DNA of 64,000 nucleotides from Hymenobacter sp. GOD-10R (GTDB lineage Bacteria > Bacteroidota > Bacteroidia > Cytophagales > Hymenobacteraceae): positions 1 to 64,000 of the forward strand of contig NZ_CP141184.1 of assembly GCF_035609205.1 (NCBI RefSeq). Reading direction: 5' to 3'. A model generated the notes under the pieces. It worked only from the letters and a program-made list of their open reading frames with translations. It was not told the DNA's origin and made no database searches. Numbering within the stretch: position 1 is the first letter of the stretch; the number at the start of each line of letters is the position of its first letter. Of the stretch, positions 24,433 to 33,591 are shown in pieces. Made by a program: the position numbers and the translations under genes.

Positions 24433-25886
24433 TCTCTTTTATAGACCTTAGGGGTAGACGTGGGCTTGTACCGATCAAAAACGGCGGGCACTTTGTAGCG
24501 CAACCTAGGTAATAGGCCCACTTCATCGATGATGTAATCGGGCGCGATAGGCGTGAAATTGTGCGCCAGACGCGCCACAGCGGCGTACTCATCCAGATGA
24601 CCAAAGTCGACCTGCGCCAGCGACCAATCGAGGTAAGGGGTGGTAAGCCGGTTGTTCAGGTAAGAGCGTTGGTCGTTGCCTAGCACAAGCAAGCGTTGAC
24701 CTTGCACTACCGCATAGGCTGGGTTGGCTTGCACCGCATAATGACTTTCGGCGGGTAGCTGGAGTACGGTCTCTAGCCCTAGCGTAGTTCGGTAGCGAAC
24801 GGTAGCAACAGCTCCTAGCAAGACCAACAGCAACACCTCCAGCAGCCAAGCACGTTGGGCCTTTTGCCACAGGAACAAGCTGAAGTACGTCAGCGGAGGC
24901 AGGATCAGTACCAGTGTACCGGGAGCTGTGCCGCGCCCTGCTGCCACCATCAAAACCGTTACGAGTAGCCATACGAGCATGAGCTGCCGAAACTTAACCT
25001 GAAACACCAAACCTAGCGGCGTTCCGACGGTGCGTGCCAAAGCTAGGAGCAGCACTACTCCCGGCAAGATGAACAGGCGTAGCTGCACAAAGAGGGGCAG
25101 GCCGTCGACGCCTGCCACGAGGCCGCGCAAAGTGGGCTGCAAGTGAAACTGCACGAAGTCAGGTAACGACTCGGCGTAGAGAAAAAACGTGGCGGCTACC
25201 GCATACGGGAAAAAGAAGCCGCACAGTAGCAGCAGAAAGCTACGGAAAGAGTTGGCAGCAAAGATGATAACCGCGAATAAGCCGACCAGCAAAAACAGCG
25301 CTAGCGGTAGATAGCACAATGCTGCTACGCCCACGAGAAAACCAGCCCGAAACAATCGGCGGTTGTCGTAGCCCTCACGCGAGGTAGGTAGCAACGCGCT
25401 CAGCGACAGGATGATAAAGGTGTGCCCCACCAGCAGGGGAGAAAGCGTGTCGAGGTCGGAAGTGAGGCTAGCTAGCAGCAGGTAGGTAAGGGCCGCCACA
25501 AAGCCGCGCTCGGGGTGAACGTCGGCCCGGTTGAGTACGACGTTGAGCCGCAGTGCCTGAAACAGCAGCAGCGCCAGGGCTAGTACCCGATAGAGCCATA
25601 CCGGCCGACTAGCCACAAAATCGAGGGCGCCAAAAAAGGCCGCCGCCAGTGGTGCGGTGCTGTCGTAGAGGCCCCGGTAGAGCAAAGCTCCCTCGTGCAG
25701 CCGCTCGCCTACGAGCAGGGCCCGCAACTCGGCCGGGGTCAGCGGCACTCCTAGCCAAAGTAGCGGTAGGCGTATGGCCAGCACTAGCACCAGCAACATC
25801 ACCAGCCGAGTAGGCAGCGGACTTTTAAAGAAACGAAGCAGAAACGTTCGGACTAAAAGATGAAAACTAAGAAGCAAGCGGAGCAT
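24423..25886 (-). CDS. polytopic inner-membrane protein of unknown function
   Basis: This 487-aa protein has about ten to twelve hydrophobic segments, then a soluble C-terminal region of about 110 residues (YAVQANPAYAV..., FTPIAPDYIIDEVGLLPRLR). The arrangement resembles Bacteroidota membrane proteins near the DUF6427/glycosyltransferase-like group, but no catalytic Asp or Glu motif is clear to me. The ATG at 25886 is preferred to the upstream in-frame start at 25988. The gene is divergent from rbfA and convergent with tatC. Confidence 0.7.
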   Translation of the reverse strand: MLRLLLSFHLLVRTFLLRFFKSPLPTRLVMLLVLVLAIRLPLLWLGVPLTPAELRALLVGERLHEGALLYRGLYDSTAPLAAAFFGALDFVASRPVWLYRVLALALLLFQALRLNVVLNRADVHPERGFVAALTYLLLASLTSDLDTLSPLLVGHTFIILSLSALLPTSREGYDNRRLFRAGFLVGVAALCYLPLALFLLVGLFAVIIFAANSFRSFLLLLCGFFFPYAVAATFFLYAESLPDFVQFHLQPTLRGLVAGVDGLPLFVQLRLFILPGVVLLLALARTVGTPLGLVFQVKFRQLMLVWLLVTVLMVAAGRGTAPGTLVLILPPLTYFSLFLWQKAQRAWLLEVLLLVLLGAVATVRYRTTLGLETVLQLPAESHYAVQANPAYAVVQGQRLLVLGNDQRSYLNNRLTTPYLDWSLAQVDFGHLDEYAAVARLAHNFTPIAPDYIIDEVGLLPRLRYKVPAVFDRYKPTSTPKVYKREKE

Positions 25887-26096
25887 TCGTGCCGCTCGGC
25901 GGCAACCTTCCACGCTAGGGTCACGTCCGCAAAAGTAGCATAGGCATAGTTGCCACGCTTGCTTGCCTCGCCGAATTCGGATTACCAATAGCTGCGGACA
26001 AGCTACAAAACGTAAAATAGCCGGAAAGATGCGCCTGGATTTGCTGTAACTCAGTAACCTGGGCGTAGAGCAGCAAGCCGTACGTCGCCAATCCCT

Positions 26097-26104
26097 TATC
26101 TTTG
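26097..26104 (+). promoter_or_regulatory. Bacteroidota -7 element (TATCTTTG) of rbfA
   Basis: A TAnnTTTG match ends 10 nt before the rbfA ATG at 26115, implying a leader of only a few nucleotides. Confidence 0.6.
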
Positions 26105-26114
26105 TTCACTCATT

Positions 26115-26543
26115 ATGGAAAGTAAACGCCAGCAAAAGTTTGCTAGCCTTCTACAGCAAGAGCTAGCTACTGTTTTTCAACGCGACCTGCCCCACTTGTT
26201 TCCGGGGCTGCCACCGGGCATTAGCACCGTGCGTGTCGCCCCCGACCTAGGTGTCGCCCGCATTTACCTAAGCCTGCTGCTCGCCAATAATGGCGACTCT
26301 ATGTTGCAGGAGGTGCGCGACCATACCAAGGAAATTCGCTTGGCTTTGGCCAAGCGCATTCGTCAGCAAGTGAGAGTGGTGCCTGAGTTGAACTTCTTTC
26401 TCGACGACAGTGCTTCGTACGCCGCGCACATGGATCAGGTCCTGAATGATCTTAACATTCCGCCAGCCCCGACCAGCGACGACGAGAAAGATTCGGCAAC
26501 TGGCCCGAAGCGGCCGAAGCTTTTTGCCGACGAAGACGAATAG
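26115..26543 (+). CDS. rbfA: 30S ribosome-binding factor RbfA
   Basis: This 142-aa protein has the RbfA KH-like core: KRQQKFASLLQQELATVF, ISTVRVAPDLGVARIYLSLL and RVVPELNFFLDDSASYAAHMDQVLNDL. RbfA binds pre-30S subunits and is needed for 16S rRNA 5' end maturation and cold adaptation. A short acidic, Lys-rich C-terminal tail is family-typical. It sits between two distinct transcription units: a short leader in front and a repeat-derived hairpin immediately after its stop. Confidence 0.93.
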   Translation: MESKRQQKFASLLQQELATVFQRDLPHLFPGLPPGISTVRVAPDLGVARIYLSLLLANNGDSMLQEVRDHTKEIRLALAKRIRQQVRVVPELNFFLDDSASYAAHMDQVLNDLNIPPAPTSDDEKDSATGPKRPKLFADEDE

Positions 26544-26550
26544 AAGAGTG

Positions 26551-26604
26551 ACTGAGTGGCTGAGTAATTGAGTGAAGCCGTCAAACAGCACTCAGCCACT
26601 CAGT
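26551..26604. terminator. repeat-derived inverted repeat after rbfA
   Basis: Perfect 15-bp arms (26551-26565 and 26590-26604) are built from CTGAGTGG-type repeat units. T-rich sequence follows. It probably terminates rbfA and lies where the longer methyltransferase open frame would begin. Confidence 0.7.
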
Positions 26605-26642
26605 TATTCTTTTCTCCATTACTCACATACGCCGTTACGCTT

Positions 26643-27452
26643 TTGTATTACGATCCGATTAAGAAGTCGCTGGGGGAAGTGTTCAACCGCACGCCGTTGT
26701 TGCGCCGCATCTTCTACCATCTGCTTGATTTATTATTGCTTAGAACCTGGCACGTGCATCGGGAGCTACGCCAGTGGGCTAAAGGCCGTCAGGACGAAGC
26801 CTTGAACATCCTTGACGCTGGTTCGGGCTATGGTCAGTACACGTACTGGCTGTCGGGCATGAGCAAGAAGTGGCATATTCTGGCAGTCGACGTGAAGGAC
26901 GAGCAGATTGCCGATTCCAACCGATTCTTCCGTCAGATCGGGCGCGTGAATGTGCAGTTTGCCGTGCAAGACTTGGTGCTCTACCAGGAGCCCAATAGCT
27001 TCGACCTAGCTTTGTCGGTCGACGTAATGGAACACATCCTGGAAGACGTAGAAGTGTTTCGGAATGTGCATGCCTCGCTCAAGGACGGCGGCATGCTATT
27101 AATTTCTACGCCGTCTGACCAAGGCGGCTCCGACGTACATGCCGACGGTGAAACCAGCTTTATTGAGGAGCACGTACGCGACGGGTACAACATCCACGAG
27201 ATTCAGCAGAAGCTGCGCACGGCTGGTTTTGAGCGCATTGAGGCCCGCTACAGCTATGGCGAACCCGGACAAATTTCGTGGCGCCTGAGCATGAAATACC
27301 CCATTCTGATGCTAGGTGCATCGAAGTGGTTCTTCGTGCTACTGCCATTTTATTACCTTGTCACGTTTCCGTTCTGCTTGATTCTGAATACGATTGACGC
27401 GCGAATGAAGCACGATTCGGGAACGGGTTTGATTGTGAAGGCTTGGAAGTAA
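26643..27452 (+). CDS. class I SAM-dependent methyltransferase
   Basis: This 269-aa protein has the Rossmann methyltransferase motif I LDAGSGYGQYTYWL, acidic motif II VDVKDEQ, and the post-motif region SVDVMEHILEDVEVFRNVH with GGMLLISTP. A hydrophobic segment near residues 217-240 suggests membrane association. The substrate is unknown; lipid, sugar or quinone targets are all possible. TTG 26643 (LYYDPIKKSLGEVF) is the likely start. The ATG at 26568 would add 25 residues encoded by the upstream repeat hairpin. Confidence 0.85.
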   Translation: MYYDPIKKSLGEVFNRTPLLRRIFYHLLDLLLLRTWHVHRELRQWAKGRQDEALNILDAGSGYGQYTYWLSGMSKKWHILAVDVKDEQIADSNRFFRQIGRVNVQFAVQDLVLYQEPNSFDLALSVDVMEHILEDVEVFRNVHASLKDGGMLLISTPSDQGGSDVHADGETSFIEEHVRDGYNIHEIQQKLRTAGFERIEARYSYGEPGQISWRLSMKYPILMLGASKWFFVLLPFYYLVTFPFCLILNTIDARMKHDSGTGLIVKAWK

Positions 27453-27525
27453 GACGTTTTGCGGCAAGCCGCGTATCTTGCTCCTGCGAAGCATTGATCC
27501 GCCCGGTTTTTACCAGCACTCAACC

Positions 27526-27702
27526 ATGGTTGATAAAAACGACTTTTCTGAGCTCTCGGCTGACCTGCTGATTTGCATGAATCGGCAGCAAGACGAGCGC
27601 AAGCAGATCAACGAAATTTTGCCATTTTCGAAAACCACGGGGAGTGCCCACGCTGGTCGGAAGAATTTAGGCGCAAGGCTAGCTAATACCAGTATCTATT
27701 AA
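27526..27702 (+). CDS. small hypothetical protein (58 aa)
   Basis: From ATG 27526 the frame encodes a polar 58-aa protein with an N-terminal helix (DKNDFSELSADLLICMNRQQDERKQ split by one Cys) and a basic tail. No domain was recognised. It is 73 nt after the methyltransferase and 27 nt before the permease gene, all on the + strand, so it may be part of that operon. The longer frame from 27478 uses an upstream TTG and is less likely. Confidence 0.45.
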   Translation: MVDKNDFSELSADLLICMNRQQDERKQINEILPFSKTTGSAHAGRKNLGARLANTSIY

Positions 27703-27729
27703 CCTATTCTCTTTACGCGTCCGCGCCGC

Positions 27730-28959
27730 ATGAACGTTCCGCTGCTCATTGCTCGGCGTTATTTCTCCTCCAAGAAGAAGCGCAATATCATTAGCATCAT
27801 CTCCAACATTTCCATGATCGGCGTGGCAGTGGGAACGATGGCGCTCATCATTGTGCTATCCGTATTCAATGGCCTGGAGGATTTAGTCCGCTCGCTCTAC
27901 AGCAAATCGGACCCTGATCTGGTTATTTCAGCCACCAAAGGCAAGGCCTTCGAAGTACGAGCCCCCTTGCTGACCAAGCTGAAGGCTACACCCGGCGTGT
28001 CGCTCGTAACGGAGGTCATTGAAGACAACGCCCTGCTTCAGTACCACGACCGGCAGATGGTGGTGAAGATGAAAGGGGTGAGCGAAAACTTTTTCGCCCA
28101 GAGCAACATCGACTCGGCGCTGGTAGAAGGCGACCACCAACTCATGCGTGGTGGCGAGCCGTACGCGCTGCTCGGCGCTGGCGTGCAGCACGAGCTAAGC
28201 ATTGCACTAAACAACCGGTTTTCGCCCTTGCACTTACTCTATCCACGCAATACGGGGAAAAAGGCGCTGTCGCTCAACCCCGAAAATGCCTTTAATGAGC
28301 AGAATATCTTCGCTGGTGGGGTTTTCCTGATCGAGCAGCATATTGACGATAGCTACATCTTTGTGCCGTTAGAGTTCGCGCAGAGCCTACTGCGCTACGG
28401 TAATAAGCGTACCTCCCTAGAAGTCCGGGTTGGTAAGGACTATAGCATTTCGGACGTAAAGGAAACGCTGCGGAGTGAGCTAGGTACTAATTTCCAAGTG
28501 CTTGATTCGGATGAGCAGCACGTGAGCCTGCTGAAGGCCATCAAAGTGGAGAAGATGTTCGTGTTCATCACGTTTGCCTTTATCCTGCTTATTGCCTCGC
28601 TCAACATCTTCTTCTCGCTCTCAATGCTCGTGATTGACAAGCGCAAAGACGTCGCCGTGCTGATGGCAATGGGATGTACGCGCGTCACAATCCGCAACAT
28701 ATTCTTGTACGAAGGCGCTATTGTAGCCTTGGTAGGAGCCGTGACAGGGTTGGTGCTAGGCGTTACGATCTGCTGGCTACAGCAGACCTTTGGGCTGGTA
28801 TCCATGGGCATGGCCACGAGCGTGGTCGACTCTTACCCCGTGAAGATGCAGTTCCTCGACATTATCCTAACGTCCATCGCTATTATCGTGATTACCATCA
28901 CGGTATCGATCCGGCCAGCACTAGCGGCATCGCAGCAAGATTTGCGCGAAAACCTATAA
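27730..28959 (+). CDS. LolC/LolE-type ABC transporter permease (FtsX family)
   Basis: This 409-aa inner-membrane protein has the LolC/E layout. The N-terminal RRYFSSKKKRNIISIISNISMIGVAVGT motif region precedes the first transmembrane helix. A large periplasmic domain covers about 50-270, and three C-terminal helices lie about 275-400 (GCTRVTIRNIFLYEGAIVAL between them). These permeases release mature lipoproteins from the inner membrane to LolA in an ATP-driven step. No LolD ATPase gene is nearby, which is usual in Bacteroidota. Confidence 0.9.
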   Translation: MNVPLLIARRYFSSKKKRNIISIISNISMIGVAVGTMALIIVLSVFNGLEDLVRSLYSKSDPDLVISATKGKAFEVRAPLLTKLKATPGVSLVTEVIEDNALLQYHDRQMVVKMKGVSENFFAQSNIDSALVEGDHQLMRGGEPYALLGAGVQHELSIALNNRFSPLHLLYPRNTGKKALSLNPENAFNEQNIFAGGVFLIEQHIDDSYIFVPLEFAQSLLRYGNKRTSLEVRVGKDYSISDVKETLRSELGTNFQVLDSDEQHVSLLKAIKVEKMFVFITFAFILLIASLNIFFSLSMLVIDKRKDVAVLMAMGCTRVTIRNIFLYEGAIVALVGAVTGLVLGVTICWLQQTFGLVSMGMATSVVDSYPVKMQFLDIILTSIAIIVITITVSIRPALAASQQDLRENL

Positions 28960-29133
28960 CGCGCTATTAGCTGAATAGCAACATAGTAGCCTCCAGATTA
29001 TCAATTTGGTAGACACTAGCCCTGTTTACGACTATAGGGTGTTACTATTTGTAGATTTACTTTTACTTTATGATAAATAATATAGTATTTAGTATTTGTC
29101 CTTACTTTCAGCTTCCGGTTATACGCGCTATTT

Positions 29134-32088
29134 ATGAAAGTTTCTACTTCTCAACCATTTCAGATTGTTTACTCACTTCTAGAACATGAGTACTTAGGCT
29201 ATCTGTTTGAGTCGTACGTAGTCCAGCGTAACTCACGCGGTCAGCTTACGCTGCAGCACCAAACAGTATCGGCTAAGAACGCATCGGAGTTTGCAAACGG
29301 TCTTGATGAAGTAGATTTTGAATTAGTTGCCCTCACCGACCAGATCCAGCAGGACGCAGTTATCAAGGAGTTCTGGCCCAAGAAGACAACGCCTGCTGAC
29401 TTCTTTCTGAAGATATACGACGCCGAAAAAGGCGACAAAGCGCTGCAAGATGCCATCTGCCGCTACGTGCAGGAGCGTATGAGCCAGATTTTGGATCGGC
29501 TGGCTGGCAAGTGCGTGTTCATTATGGGTAAGGACGGGGAACCGACGTGGCGCGAAATCGGGCTAGCGGAGGAGCCAGCCTCAGTGCTGTTTCACTTCCG
29601 GCGCAACGAAGAAAGCACGCACTACTTCCCCACCATTCAGTACAAAGGACAAAAGCTTGATTTTCAGTTCAAAAACGCGGTGCTCGTGTGCGTGCATCCC
29701 GCATGGCTGTTGCTGGATAACCTGATTTACAACTTCAGCAAAGACGTTGACGGCAAGAAGCTGCTACCGTTCTTAAATAAGAAGTTTATTATAATTCCGC
29801 GGCAGGTAGAAGACAGCTACTTCCAACGCTTTGTGGCGCCGTTGGTGGAGTCGTTTGATGTGCACGCCCGCGGCTTTGATATCCGCTCGGAGCGCTACAT
29901 TGCCCGGCCGCAGCTCACGTTCTCCGATGCGCCCCGCACGGTAGGTGTGGCGGAAGAAGAGCGCCGCCCTACGGCGGGCCGGCCGCGCACTACGGAGCTT
30001 GTTGTCCCGGCTGTTTCCGACCATATTCACTTCGATTTATCGTTTCGCTACGGCGATCATACCGTCCCGAACAGCTACGATAAGCGCGTGAGCGTGAAGC
30101 TGGAGAAGACATCGGATTCGTATGTGTTTCATCGCCTTATCCGCAACTTTGAGCAGGAGCAGGACAGCCTCCGCGAGCTAGCCGACCGAGCGCTGGAAGT
30201 CCGCAACGGCCAAGCCGTGATGGAAAAAGCCACTGCTTTCCGCTGGCTCCATAGCAACGCCGAAGACCTAGCTCGGCTAGGCTTCACGGTAAAACAAGGC
30301 ACTACTTCCGGCAAAGACTACTTTATCGGTGCCGTTACGGTCCAGGTGGGCATCACCGAAACCAATGACTGGTTTGATGTACACGGCACCGTTCACTTCG
30401 GCGAGTTTGAAATACCCTTTATCAAACTGCGGCCTTATATCCTGAACAAGCGCCACGAATTTCGGCTGCCAAACGGACAGATTGCCATCATTCCGGAAGA
30501 GTGGTTTACGCAGTACTTGGAGCTATTCGCCTTTGCCGAAGAACATCAGCAGTCGCTCACGTTGCGCAAGCACCACCTCGCGCTGGTGTCTGACCTGCAA
30601 AACGGCAACTTAGCCACTGTTACTATTTCGCGCAAACTAGAAAAACTGCGCGGCTTTGAAGCAGTAGAGGACCGGCCGTTACCTACTGGCTTCCGTGGCG
30701 AATTGCGGCCTTACCAGAAGGCTGGCTACAACTGGCTACACTTCGTGAAAGATTACCATTTTGGCGGTTGTTTGGCCGACGATATGGGACTTGGCAAGAC
30801 GGTGCAAACGTTAGCGCTGCTGCTGCACCGCAAAGAAAGCGGCGAAGCAGGCGGCGCAGCTTCGCTCTTAGCTATGCCTACTTCGCTAGTCTTCAACTGG
30901 ATGAGTGAGGCTTATAAGTTTACGCCCAACCTGCGTCTGCTGATCTACACGGGTACGTACCGCGACAAAAACGTGGAGCAGTTTGCCGGCTACGACGTAG
31001 TCTTGACTAGCTACGGCATTGTACGACTCGACGCTGAGCTGCTGCGCACCTACCACTTCGACTACATAATTCTAGACGAGTCGCAGGCGATTAAGAACCC
31101 TAGCTCTACCACGTCGCAGGCGGTGCGAGGGCTTAAGTCGCGGCACCGGCTTATTCTGACGGGAACGCCGGTGGAAAACAGCACCATGGACTTATGGTCG
31201 CAGATGTCGTTTATCAATCCTGGCTTGCTCGGGTCACAGGCTTTTTTCCGTAAAGAATTCCTGAAGCCCATTGAGAAAAGCAAGGATGAGGCCCGCACCC
31301 GTAAGCTACATGCACTCATCAAACCCTTTATTCTGCGCCGACATAAGGCGCAAGTAGCAAAGGAGTTGCCAGCCAAAATAGAGCATCTGAGCTACTGCTC
31401 CATGACGGAGGAGCAGGCGCAGTGCTACGAAGAAACCAAGAGCTACTACCGCAATAAAATTCTGAAGAACATCGAGGAGCATGGCACGGCAGGCACGCAG
31501 TTTATGCTCCTGCAAGGGTTGACCAAGCTTCGCCAGATTGCGAACCATCCCCGTATGGCCGACGAAGGCTACGAGGCGGAGTCGGGTAAGCTGCGCGAGG
31601 TGATTCGTATGATTCGGGGGGTAGTGTCAGAAAAACACAAGGTGCTGGTATTTAGCCAGTTTGTGAAGCACCTTGATATCGTGCGCGAATCGCTCGACGA
31701 GCGGCAGATTGCCTATGCCTACCTCGACGGCAACACGCGCGAGCGGCACCGAGAGGTGCAGCGCTTCCAGGAGAACGACGACTTACGCGTATTTCTCATT
31801 TCTCTGAAAGCCGGTGGTGTGGGCCTCAATCTTACGGCCGCCGATTATGTATTCATTCTCGACCCGTGGTGGAACCCCGCCGTGGAGGCGCAAGCCGTGG
31901 ATCGGGCTCACCGCATCGGGCAACAGCGGACGGTGTTCACCTATAAGTTCATCAGTAAGAACACCGTAGAAGAAAAAATACTAGCGCTCCAGAACAAAAA
32001 GATTCAGCTCGTAACCGATTTGATAACGACCGACGAAGCCATCATCAAGAGCTTGACTAAGGAAGATATCGAAGAGCTACTAGGGTAA
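29134..32088 (+). CDS. SNF2/RapA-family DEAD-like helicase
   Basis: The 984-aa protein has a large N-terminal accessory region (about 1-520) and a SNF2 ATPase core. Motifs include DDMGLGKT (Walker A, about 549-556), DESQ (motif II, about 649), TGTPVENS (motif III) and the C-terminal SLKAGGVGLNLTAADYVFILDPWW and DRAHRIGQQRTVFTYKFIS. Such proteins translocate on double-stranded DNA and remodel DNA-bound complexes; RapA acts on stalled RNA polymerase. No methyltransferase, nuclease or PLD partner is next to it, so a defence role is not supported. The 5' region (28960-29133) is AT-rich. Confidence 0.93.
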   Translation: MKVSTSQPFQIVYSLLEHEYLGYLFESYVVQRNSRGQLTLQHQTVSAKNASEFANGLDEVDFELVALTDQIQQDAVIKEFWPKKTTPADFFLKIYDAEKGDKALQDAICRYVQERMSQILDRLAGKCVFIMGKDGEPTWREIGLAEEPASVLFHFRRNEESTHYFPTIQYKGQKLDFQFKNAVLVCVHPAWLLLDNLIYNFSKDVDGKKLLPFLNKKFIIIPRQVEDSYFQRFVAPLVESFDVHARGFDIRSERYIARPQLTFSDAPRTVGVAEEERRPTAGRPRTTELVVPAVSDHIHFDLSFRYGDHTVPNSYDKRVSVKLEKTSDSYVFHRLIRNFEQEQDSLRELADRALEVRNGQAVMEKATAFRWLHSNAEDLARLGFTVKQGTTSGKDYFIGAVTVQVGITETNDWFDVHGTVHFGEFEIPFIKLRPYILNKRHEFRLPNGQIAIIPEEWFTQYLELFAFAEEHQQSLTLRKHHLALVSDLQNGNLATVTISRKLEKLRGFEAVEDRPLPTGFRGELRPYQKAGYNWLHFVKDYHFGGCLADDMGLGKTVQTLALLLHRKESGEAGGAASLLAMPTSLVFNWMSEAYKFTPNLRLLIYTGTYRDKNVEQFAGYDVVLTSYGIVRLDAELLRTYHFDYIILDESQAIKNPSSTTSQAVRGLKSRHRLILTGTPVENSTMDLWSQMSFINPGLLGSQAFFRKEFLKPIEKSKDEARTRKLHALIKPFILRRHKAQVAKELPAKIEHLSYCSMTEEQAQCYEETKSYYRNKILKNIEEHGTAGTQFMLLQGLTKLRQIANHPRMADEGYEAESGKLREVIRMIRGVVSEKHKVLVFSQFVKHLDIVRESLDERQIAYAYLDGNTRERHREVQRFQENDDLRVFLISLKAGGVGLNLTAADYVFILDPWWNPAVEAQAVDRAHRIGQQRTVFTYKFISKNTVEEKILALQNKKIQLVTDLITTDEAIIKSLTKEDIEELLG

Positions 32089-32159
32089 GCTAGGCTGCCA
32101 ATGGGCTGTGTGCTAAGCAGGACCGAACGGTTACTGTAAAGTATGGATGCTCGTTTAGC

Positions 32160-33275
32160 TTAGGCTACCGCTTCTGCCATGGCCGGGTCTACTTCTGCGG
32201 CCCAGGCCGTAAGGCCGCCAGCTAAATTCAGCAGGTTATCGAAGCCAAACTTTTCCTGAAACTGCTCGATAGCGGCCGCGCTACGGCGCCCCGTGCGGCA
32301 GTACACGACAACGGGATGGTGCCGCGGTACTTCCTCAATCCGATCTGCTAGGTACGCCAACGGGATGAGGGTAGCGCCGGGCAAATGGCCTAGCTCATAC
32401 TCGGCGGGCTCCCGCACATCGAGCAGGAAGGGCGGCGTGTCTGACGCCAGCTGTTCTTGTAGCTCTTGGGCCGTGATTTCGTGGAGCGGCGGGTGGCACA
32501 GCTCGGCGTAATCAGTTTGGTTAGCGGTGTCTAGGTTGACCATGGCCCGCTCAGGATTGCGAGGAAAACGCAGAATGCGGGTTTGGAAAGAAAGCGCATC
32601 AAATAGCCACAGCCGGCCGCGCAGCACTTCGCCCAAGCCAAGAATTACCTTGAGCGTTTCGGTGGCTTGAGCGCATCCGATGAGGCCAGGCAGCACGCCG
32701 AGCACGCCGGTGGCGTCGCAGTTGGGTGCTTCGGCGGCCGAAGGCGGTTGCGGAAACAAGCACCGGTACGTGGGCCCGCCTTGGTAGTTGAACACCGAAA
32801 CTTGCCCTTCAAACTTGTAGATAGCGCCCGAAATCAAGGGCTTACCTAGGCTCACGCACGCATCGTTGAGTAGGTAGCGGGTAGGGAAGTTGTCGGAGCC
32901 ATCAACCACTACATCGTATTGGGCTACTAGGTCTCGCACATCGGCTAGGTCGACGCGTTGTGGGTACACCTCGCAGTGCACGGCGGGATTGAGGCGCTGC
33001 ACGGCGCGGGCAGCGGCTTCGGCTTTTAGCTGACCTAGGTCGGTCTCACCAAAAAGCACTTGGCGCTGAAGATTACTCGCTTCCACTTTGTCGGCGTCGG
33101 CGATGCCGAGCGTGCCGACTCCAGCGGCAGCCAAGTATTGCAGCACTGGGCAACCTAGGCCCCCAGCGCCCACAACAAGAACCCGGGCAGCCAACAGCTT
33201 TGCTTGACCAGCCTCGCCGATTTCGGGCAGCTGCAAATGGCGGCGGTAACGCTGACGTTCGGTAGGAGAAAGCAA
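32160..33275 (-). CDS. MoeB/ThiF-type adenylyltransferase with C-terminal rhodanese domain (MoeZ-like)
   Basis: This 371-aa protein has the E1-like ATP-binding VVGAGGLGCPVLQYLAAAGVG, then IADADKVEASNLQRQ, and DGSDNFPTRYLLNDAC. A rhodanese domain covers about 280-365 with active-site loop VVYCRTGRRS. Such proteins adenylylate the C-terminal Gly of MoaD/ThiS-like carriers and pass sulfur to them for molybdopterin or thiamine synthesis. The fdhD and fdhF genes on the other side of the divergent promoter point to molybdopterin. TTG 33275 is preferred over ATG 33326 because the extra residues are encoded by a leader repeat. Confidence 0.9.
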   Translation of the reverse strand: MLSPTERQRYRRHLQLPEIGEAGQAKLLAARVLVVGAGGLGCPVLQYLAAAGVGTLGIADADKVEASNLQRQVLFGETDLGQLKAEAAARAVQRLNPAVHCEVYPQRVDLADVRDLVAQYDVVVDGSDNFPTRYLLNDACVSLGKPLISGAIYKFEGQVSVFNYQGGPTYRCLFPQPPSAAEAPNCDATGVLGVLPGLIGCAQATETLKVILGLGEVLRGRLWLFDALSFQTRILRFPRNPERAMVNLDTANQTDYAELCHPPLHEITAQELQEQLASDTPPFLLDVREPAEYELGHLPGATLIPLAYLADRIEEVPRHHPVVVYCRTGRRSAAAIEQFQEKFGFDNLLNLAGGLTAWAAEVDPAMAEAVA

Positions 33276-33280
33276 CTTTT

Positions 33281-33587
33281 GAAGTGTTGAGTGGTGAAGG
33301 TAGGGCGTGGAATTATGGAGATCCACACCGTTTGCTAAAACCTACTTTCGACGCATAAGGTTAGAGTATAGCAGCGCGAACAGCAGAAAGATGTCGCGCG
33401 AACCGTAGAAGGACGTTAGCCAAGCTCCTAGTTCGCGCAGTGTTGAATGATTACGGCAGTGCGACGAACCTAGGCCTGATCGTGCCACGATGCGCGAAGC
33501 GGGAGCTTCGTACTACATCCTTTTGTGCTTTGTGCTACAAGCTGGTAGCCGCCAACTCAATACTTAAAATTCAACACTCAACATTTC
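33281..33587. promoter_or_regulatory. divergent promoter region with a shared leader 13-mer
   Basis: The - strand at 33281-33293 and the + strand at 33575-33587 share CACTCAACA(C/T)TTC, differing at one base. Each copy lies 4-5 nt before the proposed start of moeB-like TTG 33275 and fdhD ATG 33592. The space between holds no other gene. Confidence 0.55.
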
Positions 33588-33591
33588 TCTA

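Noticed and set aside
26568..26642. N-terminal extension of the methyltransferase from the ATG at 26568
   Set aside because: It is encoded by the terminator-like hairpin following rbfA.
29134..32088. SNF2 helicase as part of a phage-defence system
   Set aside because: No nuclease, methyltransferase or other defence gene is adjacent, and it looks like a stand-alone RapA-type remodeler.
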